A stretch of 64,000 nt of DNA from CAZASK01 sp964487845 (GCA_964487845.1 CAZASK010000007.1:1-64000); one strand, 5' to 3'. Shown: positions 44,589-54,189, counted from the first letter of the stretch. Notes: generated by a model not told the origin, from the sequence alone. Translations and numbers: made by a program.

Positions 44589-45928
44589 AAAGTGGTAACA
44601 TATCTCTGAAACTGCCAAGCGATGCTCTGCGGCAACTCTACATCGAGAAGTACATCGTTTTCCTCATATGATTGCTCGTAAATATGACCATCCCGGATGG
44701 CAGCCGCAATCAGCTTATATTCGCTTTGTGGAACTCTCAGCTGCAGCCTTACTCTTCTTTTCTGCAACACATGGTTGATTTCTTCAAAGAGCGCTTCAAA
44801 GCCCGTCTGCTCGAGCGCTGACATTTCTATTGCTCTTGGATACATGAGCTTCAACTTTGTAAAAGCTTCTCTTTCTCGAGGACCCATTTCCGCCAACTTA
44901 TCTACTTTATTCAAAATAGTGATAGCTGGCGTATTTGGAGCTTTAAGCTCTTTTAATACCTTTAACGTGGTCTCCGACTGCTCAACAGCACCCGGGTGGG
45001 TAGCATCGATGATATGAATGAGAAATTCAGACTGTACAGCCTCTTCTAATGTGCTCTTAAATGCATGAACCAGAAGATGAGGTAATTTACGAATAAAGCC
45101 CACGGTGTCGATAAATAAAAGCTCTTGCTTATTTGGCAGCACATACTTTCTCGTCGTTGTATCCAACGTAGCAAAAAGCTTATCTTCTACCAACACTTCA
45201 GCCTGTGTAAGCGCCTTCATTAAAGTCGATTTACCAGCATTGGTATAGCCTACAATCGCAAATACAGGAATACTGGTACGTTCTCTCAAAATACGCTGCG
45301 TGCTTCGATGAGCTTGCATTTCTCGAATCTGCGTCTGCAGGCGGTCGATACGGGTTTTCAAAAGGCGTCTGTCAATTTCAATTTGCCTTTCCCCTTCACC
45401 TTTTGTGTAGCCACCACCAGATGAGCCTCCGCCACCGCCACTTTGTTTTCCAAGGTGCGTCCACATTCTTCTGAGCCTTGGCGTCACATAACGAACCTGA
45501 GCGAGCTCTATCTGCAGCTTCGCCTCTTTTGTCCTCGCACGATCTCCAAAGACTCCTAAAATGACTTCTGTGCGATCGATCACAGGAACACGAAGAATTT
45601 TTTCTAAATTTCTCTGTTGAGCTGGCGAGATCTCGTCATCAAAAATCACAAGATCTACTTGAAACTTCTGCACTGCCTGCAGAAGATCTTCGAGTTTTCC
45701 TGTGCTTATATAGGTGGCTGCTGAATAGGTCTTTATCGAAAGAGCAATTTTTTCAGTCGAGAGAATCCCATAGGTCGTTGCAAGAAGTTCAAGCTCCTTC
45801 AAACAATCGTCAACATATTCCTTTTTTGCATCGCCTTTGGCTATGCCAACAAGCAAAGCTCTTGCTTTTACAATCTTTTCTCGGTCAAACCAACCTGTTG
45901 ATGATCCAATGATTTCTTCTGTATCCAT
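44585..45928 (-). CDS. hflX: GTPase HflX
   Basis: HflX splits stalled or stressed ribosomes. The 447-residue protein has the N-terminal HflX domain (DLVIFDDEISPAQQRNLEK), the Gly-rich linker GGGGGSSGGGYTKGEGERQIE, and a G domain with GYTNAGKSTLMKAL (P-loop), DTVGFIRKLP (G3) and NKVDK (G4). The gene starts 5 bp after the metallo-hydrolase stop, as in Chlamydia (CT380-CT379). Confidence 0.96.
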   Translation of the reverse strand: MDTEEIIGSSTGWFDREKIVKARALLVGIAKGDAKKEYVDDCLKELELLATTYGILSTEKIALSIKTYSAATYISTGKLEDLLQAVQKFQVDLVIFDDEISPAQQRNLEKILRVPVIDRTEVILGVFGDRARTKEAKLQIELAQVRYVTPRLRRMWTHLGKQSGGGGGSSGGGYTKGEGERQIEIDRRLLKTRIDRLQTQIREMQAHRSTQRILRERTSIPVFAIVGYTNAGKSTLMKALTQAEVLVEDKLFATLDTTTRKYVLPNKQELLFIDTVGFIRKLPHLLVHAFKSTLEEAVQSEFLIHIIDATHPGAVEQSETTLKVLKELKAPNTPAITILNKVDKLAEMGPREREAFTKLKLMYPRAIEMSALEQTGFEALFEEINHVLQKRRVRLQLRVPQSEYKLIAAAIRDGHIYEQSYEENDVLLDVELPQSIAWQFQRYVTTF

Positions 45929-45933
45929 ATATT

Positions 45934-46725
45934 TTATTGCTCAGCGTGTAGTACAAGCCCATCATATGCAATATGCATACCTTTGGGCAAAAGAGTGGAA
46001 GCGTGATTATAATCGATTTCGTGTGAAAGATGAATAAAATACGCACTGTGAGGAGATATTTTTTTTACAAAATCCACAGCCTCATCAATTGTAAAATGAA
46101 GTGTTGACGGCGTAAATCGCAATGCACTTATGACAAGTGTTTTGACTCCTTTCAAAAAGTCATACAATGATACATCATATGTTTTGATGTCAGTGAGATA
46201 GGCAAGATCTCCAAAGCGAAGACCGAGTACCGGCATGCTGCCTTGTTTGTAGGTGGTATAGCTAAAAGGAAGATCGCCTACAGCGGCCATGCCATGATCA
46301 TGTGGCAAAGGGATAAAGTCAAATTTTGCGGTGTGATTGCTGCCATCACTATTTTCCTTAAAATGGTAGTGATACTGACTTTTGACTTCATGCAAGCTTT
46401 GCTTGGAAAGGACACATGGAATAGGCGCCTGTTGCTTGTAATTAAAAATGCGCAAATCCTCCAGCCCCCCTAAGTGATCATAGTGCGTATGTGTTAAAAT
46501 AAGACCATCAACACGATCGATATGTCTCTCAAGAGCTTGCTGTCTGATATCAGGCCCCGCGTCAATCAAATATTTTCTATTATTATGACTCAGTAGAGCA
46601 GCAGAACGCAGTCGCCTGTTTTTTGGCTCTATTGACAGACACACGGCACATGAGCAACCTATGACAGGCACTCCGCTCGAGGCTCCTGTCCCAAGAAAAG
46701 TAAGAGTGGGTGTTTTCAATAACAT
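45934..46725 (-). CDS. Metallo-beta-lactamase-fold hydrolase (PhnP-like)
   Basis: The 263-residue protein has the metal motif LTHTHYDHLGGLEDLR (HxHxDH), an early CAVCLSIEPKNRR Cys-rich loop as in PhnP, and later histidines in PLPHDHGMAA and FIHLSHEIDYNH. PhnP is a cyclic phosphodiesterase; related enzymes act on RNA or nucleotides. The true substrate is not evident. It is directly upstream of hflX, a conserved chlamydial pairing. Confidence 0.85.
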   Translation of the reverse strand: MLLKTPTLTFLGTGASSGVPVIGCSCAVCLSIEPKNRRLRSAALLSHNNRKYLIDAGPDIRQQALERHIDRVDGLILTHTHYDHLGGLEDLRIFNYKQQAPIPCVLSKQSLHEVKSQYHYHFKENSDGSNHTAKFDFIPLPHDHGMAAVGDLPFSYTTYKQGSMPVLGLRFGDLAYLTDIKTYDVSLYDFLKGVKTLVISALRFTPSTLHFTIDEAVDFVKKISPHSAYFIHLSHEIDYNHASTLLPKGMHIAYDGLVLHAEQ

Positions 46726-46845
46726 ATGCGATAGGTATACTACAACAGCCCAAAAATTGGCTACTTATACCATTTGGCTCTCGTCAAAAAGTTGCCATCC
46801 GTGAGAAAATAGTCCACTCCCGGAATATGGGTCAAGGGTTTACAA

Positions 46846-47814
46846 ATGAAAATTGCAGTCATTGGAGCGGGCTTTGCAGGGCTTGCCACCAGCTATTGGC
46901 TTACACACACCACTACTCACGAAGTGGCGCTATTCGATCGCCTACCAATCGGGGAAGGCACTTCAGGTATTGCGGCAGGCCTTTTACACCCTTATAGAAG
47001 TAGCTCTTTTCTTCCTAACTGGAATGCAGAAGTATGCATGCAAGAAACTGAGTTTCTCTTAAATGTAGCTTCATCAATGCTTCCATTTTCTTGCTATCAA
47101 AGAAGCGGCATCCTCAGGCCGATTACTCACGACACAGCATGGGATCTCTCAGAACTACCCAAAGAATGCGAAATGTGGGATCGAGAAAAAACAGCTTCTT
47201 TGCCAGGCTTAAAACCTCTTTCCGCACTCTTTCTCAAAAGAGGCATTACTGTCGACTGTAGCAACTACCTCAAAGGACTCTATCTTGCGTGCACAAGAAA
47301 GGGGCTACTATTTGAACAGCGAGACATCTCGGCACTCACAGAGCTTGCTTCCTTTGACAAAATCGTGATTGCAACAGGCGCTGCCATCTCGTCACTCAAA
47401 GAAACAGAGCATCTTCCAATCACGCGTATCAAAGGCCAACTTCTCGAAATCGAACATACGCACAACCCACTACCTTGTCCCATCTTCGCAAAGGCCTATC
47501 TCATCACAAAAGAAAAAAGTGCAATCATAGGAGCCACATTCGAAAGACGCTTTAGTAATACAGAGCCCGACATGAGATATGCGCAAGATGATCTTATGAA
47601 AAAAATTGAATCATTTTCCTCTTGGCATACAAGAGGAGCTGTGCTTCGCTGTAAAGCTGGCTTTCGCGCAACAACACGCGATCACCGTCCACTAATTGCC
47701 CCGATCAATGAAAATTGTGTGTGCATCACAGGACTTGGATCTCGAGGATTATTGTATCATGCATATATGGCAAAACAAGTCGCTCATAGGATTACTCATC
47801 TTACGCACTTGTGA
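46846..47814 (+). CDS. FAD-dependent oxidoreductase (DAO family)
   Basis: The 322-residue flavoprotein starts with the dinucleotide-binding loop IAVIGAGFAGLATSYWL. GTSGIAAGLLHPYRSS follows, where the flavin-binding Ser/Gly stretch resembles the C-terminal half of MnmC as much as D-amino-acid dehydrogenases. VCITGLGSRGLLYH closes the FAD site. Chlamydia has a homolog near mdh and hflX (annotated as a D-amino-acid dehydrogenase). Substrate uncertain. The last codons lie inside a 25-bp hairpin stem. Confidence 0.82.
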   Translation: MKIAVIGAGFAGLATSYWLTHTTTHEVALFDRLPIGEGTSGIAAGLLHPYRSSSFLPNWNAEVCMQETEFLLNVASSMLPFSCYQRSGILRPITHDTAWDLSELPKECEMWDREKTASLPGLKPLSALFLKRGITVDCSNYLKGLYLACTRKGLLFEQRDISALTELASFDKIVIATGAAISSLKETEHLPITRIKGQLLEIEHTHNPLPCPIFAKAYLITKEKSAIIGATFERRFSNTEPDMRYAQDDLMKKIESFSSWHTRGAVLRCKAGFRATTRDHRPLIAPINENCVCITGLGSRGLLYHAYMAKQVAHRITHLTHL

Positions 47815-47847
47815 TGCCAGGAGGCATCACAAGTGCGTAAGATGAGT
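47794..47847. terminator. 25-bp perfect hairpin between convergent genes
   Basis: The arms 47794-47818 and 47823-47847 are perfect inverted copies around a 4-nt AGGA loop. The left arm holds the last codons and stop of the FAD oxidoreductase gene; the right arm ends 2 bp before the ankyrin gene stop. No T-run follows, so it may block both transcripts by structure alone or serve in mRNA stability. Confidence 0.7.
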
Positions 47848-47849
47848 GA

Positions 47850-49571
47850 TTACCAACTCACCTTCCACTTTTCCTTAAATATCTGTGTAACCACGAAGTT
47901 TTGCGCTTTTTTTACCTCTTCCTCAATCAGCGACATGTGCTCACCTTCATCAACGATAAAACAGCTAAGTAAACTACGCAGTATGGAAAATGATGGATTC
48001 CAGGGAAAATCTATACCTTTGGCCTCCTCAATAGCTTTCAAAATACATGATGTCTGTTGCGGCTTATCAATAGACTCAAGATGAGTTTTTTGTAGTATCG
48101 CATCTACTACTTCATTTTGTTTATTTGCAATAGCTTGAGTGAGTAATACAGGCATATCTTCCAATTTCGGTCCAAGTCCACATAAAATGAGATATTTGAT
48201 TATCTCCCACGTTTTTGTCGAAGCAAGCTCTCTATTTTCTAACCCGGTAACCATCTGCATAGCCTTCAAAAAGAGCTCTTCATAAAAAACAACCTCAAGA
48301 GTGTATTGCTTTGCTAGATTCAGTAAATGCAATATATATTCGGCTCTTGAATCACGAACACATCCTACTAGTAAAGATCGCATTTCAAATTCTGATGGGG
48401 TGAGATTACATTGAAGGAGATAATAAATCGTAATCCACTTTTTAGCTTGGACCGCCATCGCCATGATATTTTTAGGAAGCTCTAGAGGACACGAGTTACC
48501 ATCTTTCTTCACTCGTTGTTTGTAGTAAAACAGTAGAAGCTTTACTACCTTACTACGCTTTTCACATACTGCTTTTTCAATCATGTCTGTAAATTCGCGG
48601 ACTTGAATATAGACATCATATTGAAGAAAGAGGTGCATCATCTTCCAATCATTTTGTTCAAAAGCAATTGATATGGCACTCTTCCCTTGAATATCGAAAT
48701 TGGGATCGCCTCCCCTCTTCAATACAAATCGCACCATATTTTTATTGCCCGACAAGAAGGCATTATGTAGGAGCGCTTGCATATCAAGAATTTTATTTCT
48801 ACATTCAAACAATTTTTTTACTTCCTGGAGATTTCCTGCCTTAGCATATCTTAAAATATCTTCTTCTAACTGCAATCCCTCAAAGTTTTTAACAAGAAGA
48901 TTTTCAACTGCTGTATGACTTGAATCACTCTTAATCTCACACTGTTTGAGTAACTGAGCAATTTGATCATATCCATTAGCTTTTATCTCTAAACAATAGT
49001 TCAGCCCTTCGGTCACTGCTTTTTGGGAAAAGGGTATTGAGAGTACAGAGCGCATAAGATCCACATTCCCAATGGCAAGTGCTATGCGCAAGATTTCATC
49101 CTGCATAGACGCTCCATTTGACATCCACTTCTCAATACATTTCGTCTCTACATGATACTGTATCAAGAGCCTTGTTAATTTTTCGTCTAATGATACGAGA
49201 GCTGACCAAATAAAAGGTATATTTTGTTCTGTATGTCCATTCGGATTTGCGCCATGCTTCAAAAACAACTCCACTGCCTCTATATTCTTATTGAGCATGT
49301 ATTTTTCAAAAAGATGTCTACCTTTTTTATCACACACCAAATTTGGCAAACAGTTTTCCAAAAAAAGAGCTGCTAAATTAAAATGTTTACCTTCTATGCA
49401 GTCATCTAGAAACTGACCATTGACAACGATCTTGTGAAGAAGGGTAGCACCTTCATGAAATAACTTTGCAGCCACTGCCACATTTTTCCTATCAATAGCC
49501 TCGTGAAAATATTCATTTTTCCCAAGAATCCCACCTTGAATTGGCTGTAATGTACTATGTTCTGAAATCAT
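47850..49571 (-). CDS. Ankyrin-repeat protein
   Basis: The 573-residue protein consists of helical repeats, several of clear ankyrin type: ELFLKHGANPNGHTEQNIP at about residues 98-118 and FVLKRGGDPNFDIQGKSAISIA at about 278-300, followed by NDWKMMHLFLQYDV. No signal or membrane segment is seen. Such proteins in intracellular bacteria often act on host targets. It stands alone between the FAD oxidoreductase and the mdh-gltA group, where accessory genes are common. Confidence 0.82.
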   Translation of the reverse strand: MISEHSTLQPIQGGILGKNEYFHEAIDRKNVAVAAKLFHEGATLLHKIVVNGQFLDDCIEGKHFNLAALFLENCLPNLVCDKKGRHLFEKYMLNKNIEAVELFLKHGANPNGHTEQNIPFIWSALVSLDEKLTRLLIQYHVETKCIEKWMSNGASMQDEILRIALAIGNVDLMRSVLSIPFSQKAVTEGLNYCLEIKANGYDQIAQLLKQCEIKSDSSHTAVENLLVKNFEGLQLEEDILRYAKAGNLQEVKKLFECRNKILDMQALLHNAFLSGNKNMVRFVLKRGGDPNFDIQGKSAISIAFEQNDWKMMHLFLQYDVYIQVREFTDMIEKAVCEKRSKVVKLLLFYYKQRVKKDGNSCPLELPKNIMAMAVQAKKWITIYYLLQCNLTPSEFEMRSLLVGCVRDSRAEYILHLLNLAKQYTLEVVFYEELFLKAMQMVTGLENRELASTKTWEIIKYLILCGLGPKLEDMPVLLTQAIANKQNEVVDAILQKTHLESIDKPQQTSCILKAIEEAKGIDFPWNPSFSILRSLLSCFIVDEGEHMSLIEEEVKKAQNFVVTQIFKEKWKVSW

Positions 49572-49588
49572 AATTTTCTCTCATATTA

Positions 49589-50404
49589 CTAAATAGATTT
49601 TTTCTGAATAGAGATATGCGCTTCAGCACTCATATGGAAAAAGAAGATAACTGGAAATGCAAAGAACGCAGCTACAGGCAACATCAAAAAAGCCCACTGT
49701 AAAACAAGCTGCATATGACTTTCTTGAACAAAATAAAGAGCGGTTGTAAGTGAGATGCAGAACCATACGAGCAGGCCAATTGCGATACAAGGCAACAAAG
49801 CGAGTATCAAAAAGCAAATTCGCTGGAAAAGACATTCTCGAAATAGACGTACAACATGCGGCAAAAACTGCTCTTTTGAAACTGATCGCAGTGACAAGAG
49901 AGGAGCTGCAGAGAATACGAAAAAAAAAGAGCCAATAACAAGAAGCGATGAAGCACACAAAAGAAAAAATGGCCCAATAACAAAGAAGGTGCTAAAAAAA
50001 TCCCCGATAAGCGGTATCTCGCGCAATGCCAAAAAGATCCCCAGGACGAGCCACAGCACAATATATACGAGGATGACAGGAAAAAAAGAAAAGGCAGCGG
50101 TAAGAAGTGTCTCCCAAGAAGAGGCTATAAGAGCAGCATAGCTGTAAGACCTTCCTTTAATTTCATCATGATAGGCTCGAATTACAATCACACCGAGTGC
50201 CATCAGTATGCCGCAGCTGATAAAAAATGGTAGATATGACAAGCACAGAGTTACCCACAGACTTGCTGAAAGACAAAGACTTTTAAAGAAGACGAGAATG
50301 ACGCTACACACAAGCAATGCAGCTGTTGTCACAGCGAATTTTGTCCAATTGAATGTATGTGCGACTGCTCGCGAGCACATCGCCTCCAGAGTTTCAAAAT
50401 TCAT
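49589..50404 (-). CDS. Polytopic membrane protein, unknown
   Basis: The 271-residue protein has about six membrane segments (for example TAALLVCSVILVFF, LWLVLGIFLAL, FLILALLPCIAIGLLVWF). The N-terminal 20 residues are soluble. No family is recognised. Its start overlaps the gltA stop by 4 bp, so it is translated with citrate synthase, and a link to metabolite transport or envelope function is conceivable but not shown. Confidence 0.7.
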   Translation of the reverse strand: MNFETLEAMCSRAVAHTFNWTKFAVTTAALLVCSVILVFFKSLCLSASLWVTLCLSYLPFFISCGILMALGVIVIRAYHDEIKGRSYSYAALIASSWETLLTAAFSFFPVILVYIVLWLVLGIFLALREIPLIGDFFSTFFVIGPFFLLCASSLLVIGSFFFVFSAAPLLSLRSVSKEQFLPHVVRLFRECLFQRICFLILALLPCIAIGLLVWFCISLTTALYFVQESHMQLVLQWAFLMLPVAAFFAFPVIFFFHMSAEAHISIQKKSI

Positions 50405-51573
50405 CCAGAAATGCTCTCGTTGCCAAGGTAGTAGTATTTAGGCCGTACAATAGGCACTCCCTTGCCACCGCGAGCCTCTAGCCTTTCATAGACAATTTGC
50501 CTTGCGATACCCACAATGCGTGACAGTCCAAAGAGCACGGTAAAGTATGCCGGATAGGGAAATCCTGCTGCTATTAAGGCAATGCCTGAGATAGCATCGA
50601 CGTTTGGATAAGGATCCGAAATCTTTGGATTTTCACTGAGCACCCGGCTTCCCGCCTCTCTCAAGGCATGTGCAATTTTTACAAGAGGATGCTGGTGATA
50701 TTTTTTCGCTGTGAGTTCATAGAAGAGTGTGGCACGAGGATCTTCGACACGAAGGACAGCGTGACCAAAGCCATAGACAAGCTCATTGTTCGCGAGCTTC
50801 TTTCTGAGTAGCGCCTCTACGTCGGCGACTGTTGCCTCAGCACCCACCTGTTTCATGATAGCCTCTACAAATTCAAGGCAATCTTGATTTGCTCGCCCAT
50901 GTCTTGGACCTGCAAGAGCGCAGATCCCAGCTGCCATCGAGCCATACATGTCTTCGAGACCAGAGGCTACTGCTTTCCCCACGAACGTAGAGAGATTCCC
51001 ACCACCATGATCATAGTGAAGGATATTAAAAATTTTCATGACTTCAACAAGTGCGTCCGTTTTTGAAATCGGCAAGTTGAGCATATGAACGAAATTTTCT
51101 ATATAGCCAAGCTCTGGCTTTGGCTGAATTTCTTCCGACACACCCGCATGATGGTTGATCAACGCCGCAACAAGAGTTGGAACCCTGGCGATGAGGTTCA
51201 GACAGTCTTCTCGAAAATTATTTGTCCCCTCAAGCATGCCTTCTATCAAAAGACTTGTAGCGAATAGCTTCATAGGAGCGCCCGATCGAGGAAGCTGTCT
51301 GATCTGTTCGAGCACGTGAGATGACACTTTTGATCTCTTGGCGATCTCTTTTTTAAACTGATCTAACTCTTCTTTCGATGCCTCTTTCCCATAGTAGAGA
51401 AGGTAAATCACCTCTTCTGGCTGTTTGTCAGCGAGATCACGTACAGGCTTTCCTACATAAAACAATCCTTGAACAGGATCTACATAAGATGTAGTACAAT
51501 ATCCCACAGGATATCCTCTGAGGCCTGTTTCCAAACTTTCTTTTGTTACTTCAAACAGCACACCTTCCTTCAT
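50401..51573 (-). CDS. gltA: Citrate synthase
   Basis: Citrate synthase condenses acetyl-CoA and oxaloacetate. The 390-residue protein has ILHYDHGGGNLSTFVGKAVASG, the catalytic His segment AGPRHGRANQDC, and GFGHAVLRVEDPRA with the substrate-binding His. AGGAG lies 8 nt before the ATG. It follows mdh by 10 bp. Chlamydiaceae have lost gltA and run a broken TCA cycle; environmental chlamydiae keep it, so this gene helps place the organism. Confidence 0.95.
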   Translation of the reverse strand: MKEGVLFEVTKESLETGLRGYPVGYCTTSYVDPVQGLFYVGKPVRDLADKQPEEVIYLLYYGKEASKEELDQFKKEIAKRSKVSSHVLEQIRQLPRSGAPMKLFATSLLIEGMLEGTNNFREDCLNLIARVPTLVAALINHHAGVSEEIQPKPELGYIENFVHMLNLPISKTDALVEVMKIFNILHYDHGGGNLSTFVGKAVASGLEDMYGSMAAGICALAGPRHGRANQDCLEFVEAIMKQVGAEATVADVEALLRKKLANNELVYGFGHAVLRVEDPRATLFYELTAKKYHQHPLVKIAHALREAGSRVLSENPKISDPYPNVDAISGIALIAAGFPYPAYFTVLFGLSRIVGIARQIVYERLEARGGKGVPIVRPKYYYLGNESISG

Positions 51574-51583
51574 GGCTTTTCTC

Positions 51584-52564
51584 CTATAGCAAATCCCTTA
51601 CAAGATCCCGCTCTTCGATTAGCTCCTTCTCAGAAGCTCGTATCTTTGCCTCTAAAAAGTCATCAAATGAAAGACCTTTTATTACTTCTACACCACCTTT
51701 GGAGAAGATGCAAGGAAAAGAAAAGACCAGATTTGGATCAATTCCATAGGAATTATGCTGAGAATAGATACCTGAGGAAAACCATGTCCCTGAAAGCGTT
51801 GGGGTATGGAGTGCCTTCATCGCATCCAAAGCTGCCGACGCCGCTGATGCCGCCGAGGACTTCCCTCTTGCCTTGATGATAGCAGCTCCCCTATTTTGCA
51901 CTGCCGCAAAAAACTCTCCTTCCAGCCAGCTTCTATCAAGGATAAGTTGATCTACTGCTTTTCCCGCTATCTCGGCATGTACAAAATCGGGAACCTGCGT
52001 CGATGAGTGATTCCCCCAGATAGTCACTTTTTGGACCTGATCGATGGCTACATTCGCTTTTTTAGCAAGGAGCCCTTGAGCTCGGTTCTGATCGAGCCTC
52101 GTCATCGCATGAAATTGTGTTGGTGATAACCCTTTTGCGTTGTGGATGGCGATCAAGCAGTTTGTATTACAAGGATTTCCCACTACAAGAACCTGCACAT
52201 GTTTGGCGGCGACTTTTGCTAGCGCTTTCCCCTGTTCTACAAAGATGGCGCCATTTTGCGCCAAAAGGTCTTTACGCTCCATTCCAGGACCTCTCGGCTT
52301 TGCGCCAATAAGAAAGGCTACATCTACATTTTCAAATAGCTTCATAGGATCATGGCCGATATGAATTTCTTGAAGCAGAGGAAAGGCACAATCTTCGAGC
52401 TCCATTCGTATTCCCTCAAGAAGAGGAGCTGACGCTTCTACTTCAAGAATATGTAAAGCAATCGCTCTTCCAGGAAAAAGCTCTCCTTGGGCAATGCGAA
52501 AAAGGAGGCTATAGGCGATCTGACCGGCCCCTCCTGTGACAGCTATTCGAATAGGATCATTCAT
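51584..52564 (-). CDS. mdh: Malate dehydrogenase
   Basis: MDH interconverts malate and oxaloacetate with NAD. From the ATG at 52564 (AGGTG 6 nt before) the product is 326 residues. It shows VTGGAGQIAYSLLFRIAQGE (NAD-binding), GAKPRGPGMERKDLL (mobile-loop arginines), GNPCNTNCLIA and the catalytic His in TIWGNHSSTQVPDF. The pattern is the MDH type shared with eukaryotic cytosolic enzymes. It leads an operon with gltA, supplying oxaloacetate to the next enzyme. Confidence 0.96.
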   Translation of the reverse strand: MNDPIRIAVTGGAGQIAYSLLFRIAQGELFPGRAIALHILEVEASAPLLEGIRMELEDCAFPLLQEIHIGHDPMKLFENVDVAFLIGAKPRGPGMERKDLLAQNGAIFVEQGKALAKVAAKHVQVLVVGNPCNTNCLIAIHNAKGLSPTQFHAMTRLDQNRAQGLLAKKANVAIDQVQKVTIWGNHSSTQVPDFVHAEIAGKAVDQLILDRSWLEGEFFAAVQNRGAAIIKARGKSSAASAASAALDAMKALHTPTLSGTWFSSGIYSQHNSYGIDPNLVFSFPCIFSKGGVEVIKGLSFDDFLEAKIRASEKELIEERDLVRDLL

Positions 52565-52632
52565 GGTACACACCTAAATATGTGGCAATTTGGCGTCATT
52601 GTACATGAGCACTTTTTTGCCGTCATCTTCGA

Positions 52633-54189
52633 TTAATCTTTCAGTAGCGAAATTCCAGACTTAATCCATGCCCATACACGCTTCAGTTTTAAGGGAATCG
52701 TATCTGTAAGTCCGGGAAGCTTGAATGGCGATACCTTGAGGGTTTTTACCCCTGTGTTTGCCTCTACTATACGCGCTGCGACACCATGTTCATCAAATGC
52801 CATTGCTCCAAACTTTTCCTTCAGCCTATGTTTCTTTGACGCAGTGAGATCGCTCTTCTTATCAATGGTCTCTCCAAGCATGCGAGCATCTGTTCGAGAT
52901 GCGACATATCCTGTTCTATCTTTGGCACTCAAACATCCCATCGAAAGCTTCTGGCCCATCTTCAAAAGAAGCACGCTCACATCTTCTGCAAGTTGATAAT
53001 CTGATTTACCTGCATCCAAACGCTTCTTAATTGAAGCTATCTCTTTCTTAAGTGTTTCAGTTTGTTTCTCTAGTGGTAATTGCTCAAAGGCCTCATTTAG
53101 TTTCTTTAAAGCTGTTGTATTTACTTCGTACTTCTTTTCAAAGTTTGTAACAGATTGTGTACTATGTCCTTGCACGGGAATATTAAAAAAATTAGCATTC
53201 AGTTTCATCGAAGAATTACTCTCATTCTTTAAAGATAGGTGCAAATTGCCCTTATCATCAACTTTTGGTGGATCTGATCCATCTAAAAAAACCTCTTTGC
53301 CATCACACTCTGAGAAAATTTCTTGCATATCGATGATTTCATTTTCCTCATCATGCATCCAGCCAGATTTATCAAAGTCTTTCTTCTTTGGGTTCAACAG
53401 TGCCACGTGGGTCATATTCAATTCTTTTTCGTTTTCACTGCCCTTATTTTGTTCGATTTGCGTTTGAACCAATCGTAGCATCTGTTGCTGCAAAATATAG
53501 CGTCTCTCCTGTAGTGCTTGTTTTACATTTTCAGGACTGAGCTGCTTGATGGCAAACTCAAGTGATTGATACTGCTTCGAATTTTTGTCTTTTATGAGTT
53601 TTTGTTGCCCATCAAGCTGCACGACTTTTTCTCCGGCTGTGCTAAACTCGTTGGCAAATTTTTTTAATTCACGAAGGTTAGTGAATCCATTTCTTGGATC
53701 TGTAATCACCCCTAAGCGACAAAATCCGCACTTCTTCTCATTATCCACTTCTAAAGACTGATAGCGTAAATTGACAGGGGCAGTAAGCACAGCATCACGA
53801 ATAGGGACGCCTTGGTTTAATTGCTCTCGTACAAAACCAGAAGAGATCCAGTCTTCAGAAGATCGTTGGACAAAATTCTTACCCCTTGATTCTAGAGTAT
53901 CACTTGTGTCCAACGATACACATTTATTACCAAGAGTGGATATTTTTTGAGCTTTTTCTGTTCCATATGTTGTATTCCCATCCTTGAATTCGAATTGCAT
54001 CGGCTTCGCATTCTCAGGGACTGAACCTATCAAGAGCGGCACAGTTGAAGACTGTATATTTGATTGCGCCAATACTTCTTGCCCTATTTGCTTCATCACC
54101 TCTGCTTTCTTAATGAGCCAAGGAGGCCTATTGGGAATCGAAGGTGGTGTTTTCGGATTTGAATCTACTTGAGAAGTTGTGGGATCCAT
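52633..54189 (-). CDS. Candidate SopB/IpgD-like CX5R phosphatase effector
   Basis: The 518-residue protein starts at the ATG at 54189, after AGAGAGAAAG. It has no signal peptide. Residues 419-428 read CLSAKDRTGY, the CX5R phosphatase loop (Cys419, Arg425) in the form CxSxKDRTG, which is the hallmark of SopB/IpgD-type phosphoinositide phosphatases (CKSGKDRTG). Downstream EANTGVKTLKVSPFKLPG resembles the conserved segment after the active site in that family. The first 400 residues are Lys/Glu/Gln-rich and largely helical. Injected SopB and IpgD act on host membrane phosphoinositides. Effector status here is inferred. Confidence 0.65.
   Translation of the reverse strand: MDPTTSQVDSNPKTPPSIPNRPPWLIKKAEVMKQIGQEVLAQSNIQSSTVPLLIGSVPENAKPMQFEFKDGNTTYGTEKAQKISTLGNKCVSLDTSDTLESRGKNFVQRSSEDWISSGFVREQLNQGVPIRDAVLTAPVNLRYQSLEVDNEKKCGFCRLGVITDPRNGFTNLRELKKFANEFSTAGEKVVQLDGQQKLIKDKNSKQYQSLEFAIKQLSPENVKQALQERRYILQQQMLRLVQTQIEQNKGSENEKELNMTHVALLNPKKKDFDKSGWMHDEENEIIDMQEIFSECDGKEVFLDGSDPPKVDDKGNLHLSLKNESNSSMKLNANFFNIPVQGHSTQSVTNFEKKYEVNTTALKKLNEAFEQLPLEKQTETLKKEIASIKKRLDAGKSDYQLAEDVSVLLLKMGQKLSMGCLSAKDRTGYVASRTDARMLGETIDKKSDLTASKKHRLKEKFGAMAFDEHGVAARIVEANTGVKTLKVSPFKLPGLTDTIPLKLKRVWAWIKSGISLLKD

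Noticed and set aside
49755..50141. 128-codon Lys/Arg-rich plus-strand frame
   Set aside because: It is antisense to the membrane protein gene; its basic composition simply mirrors codons for hydrophobic residues.
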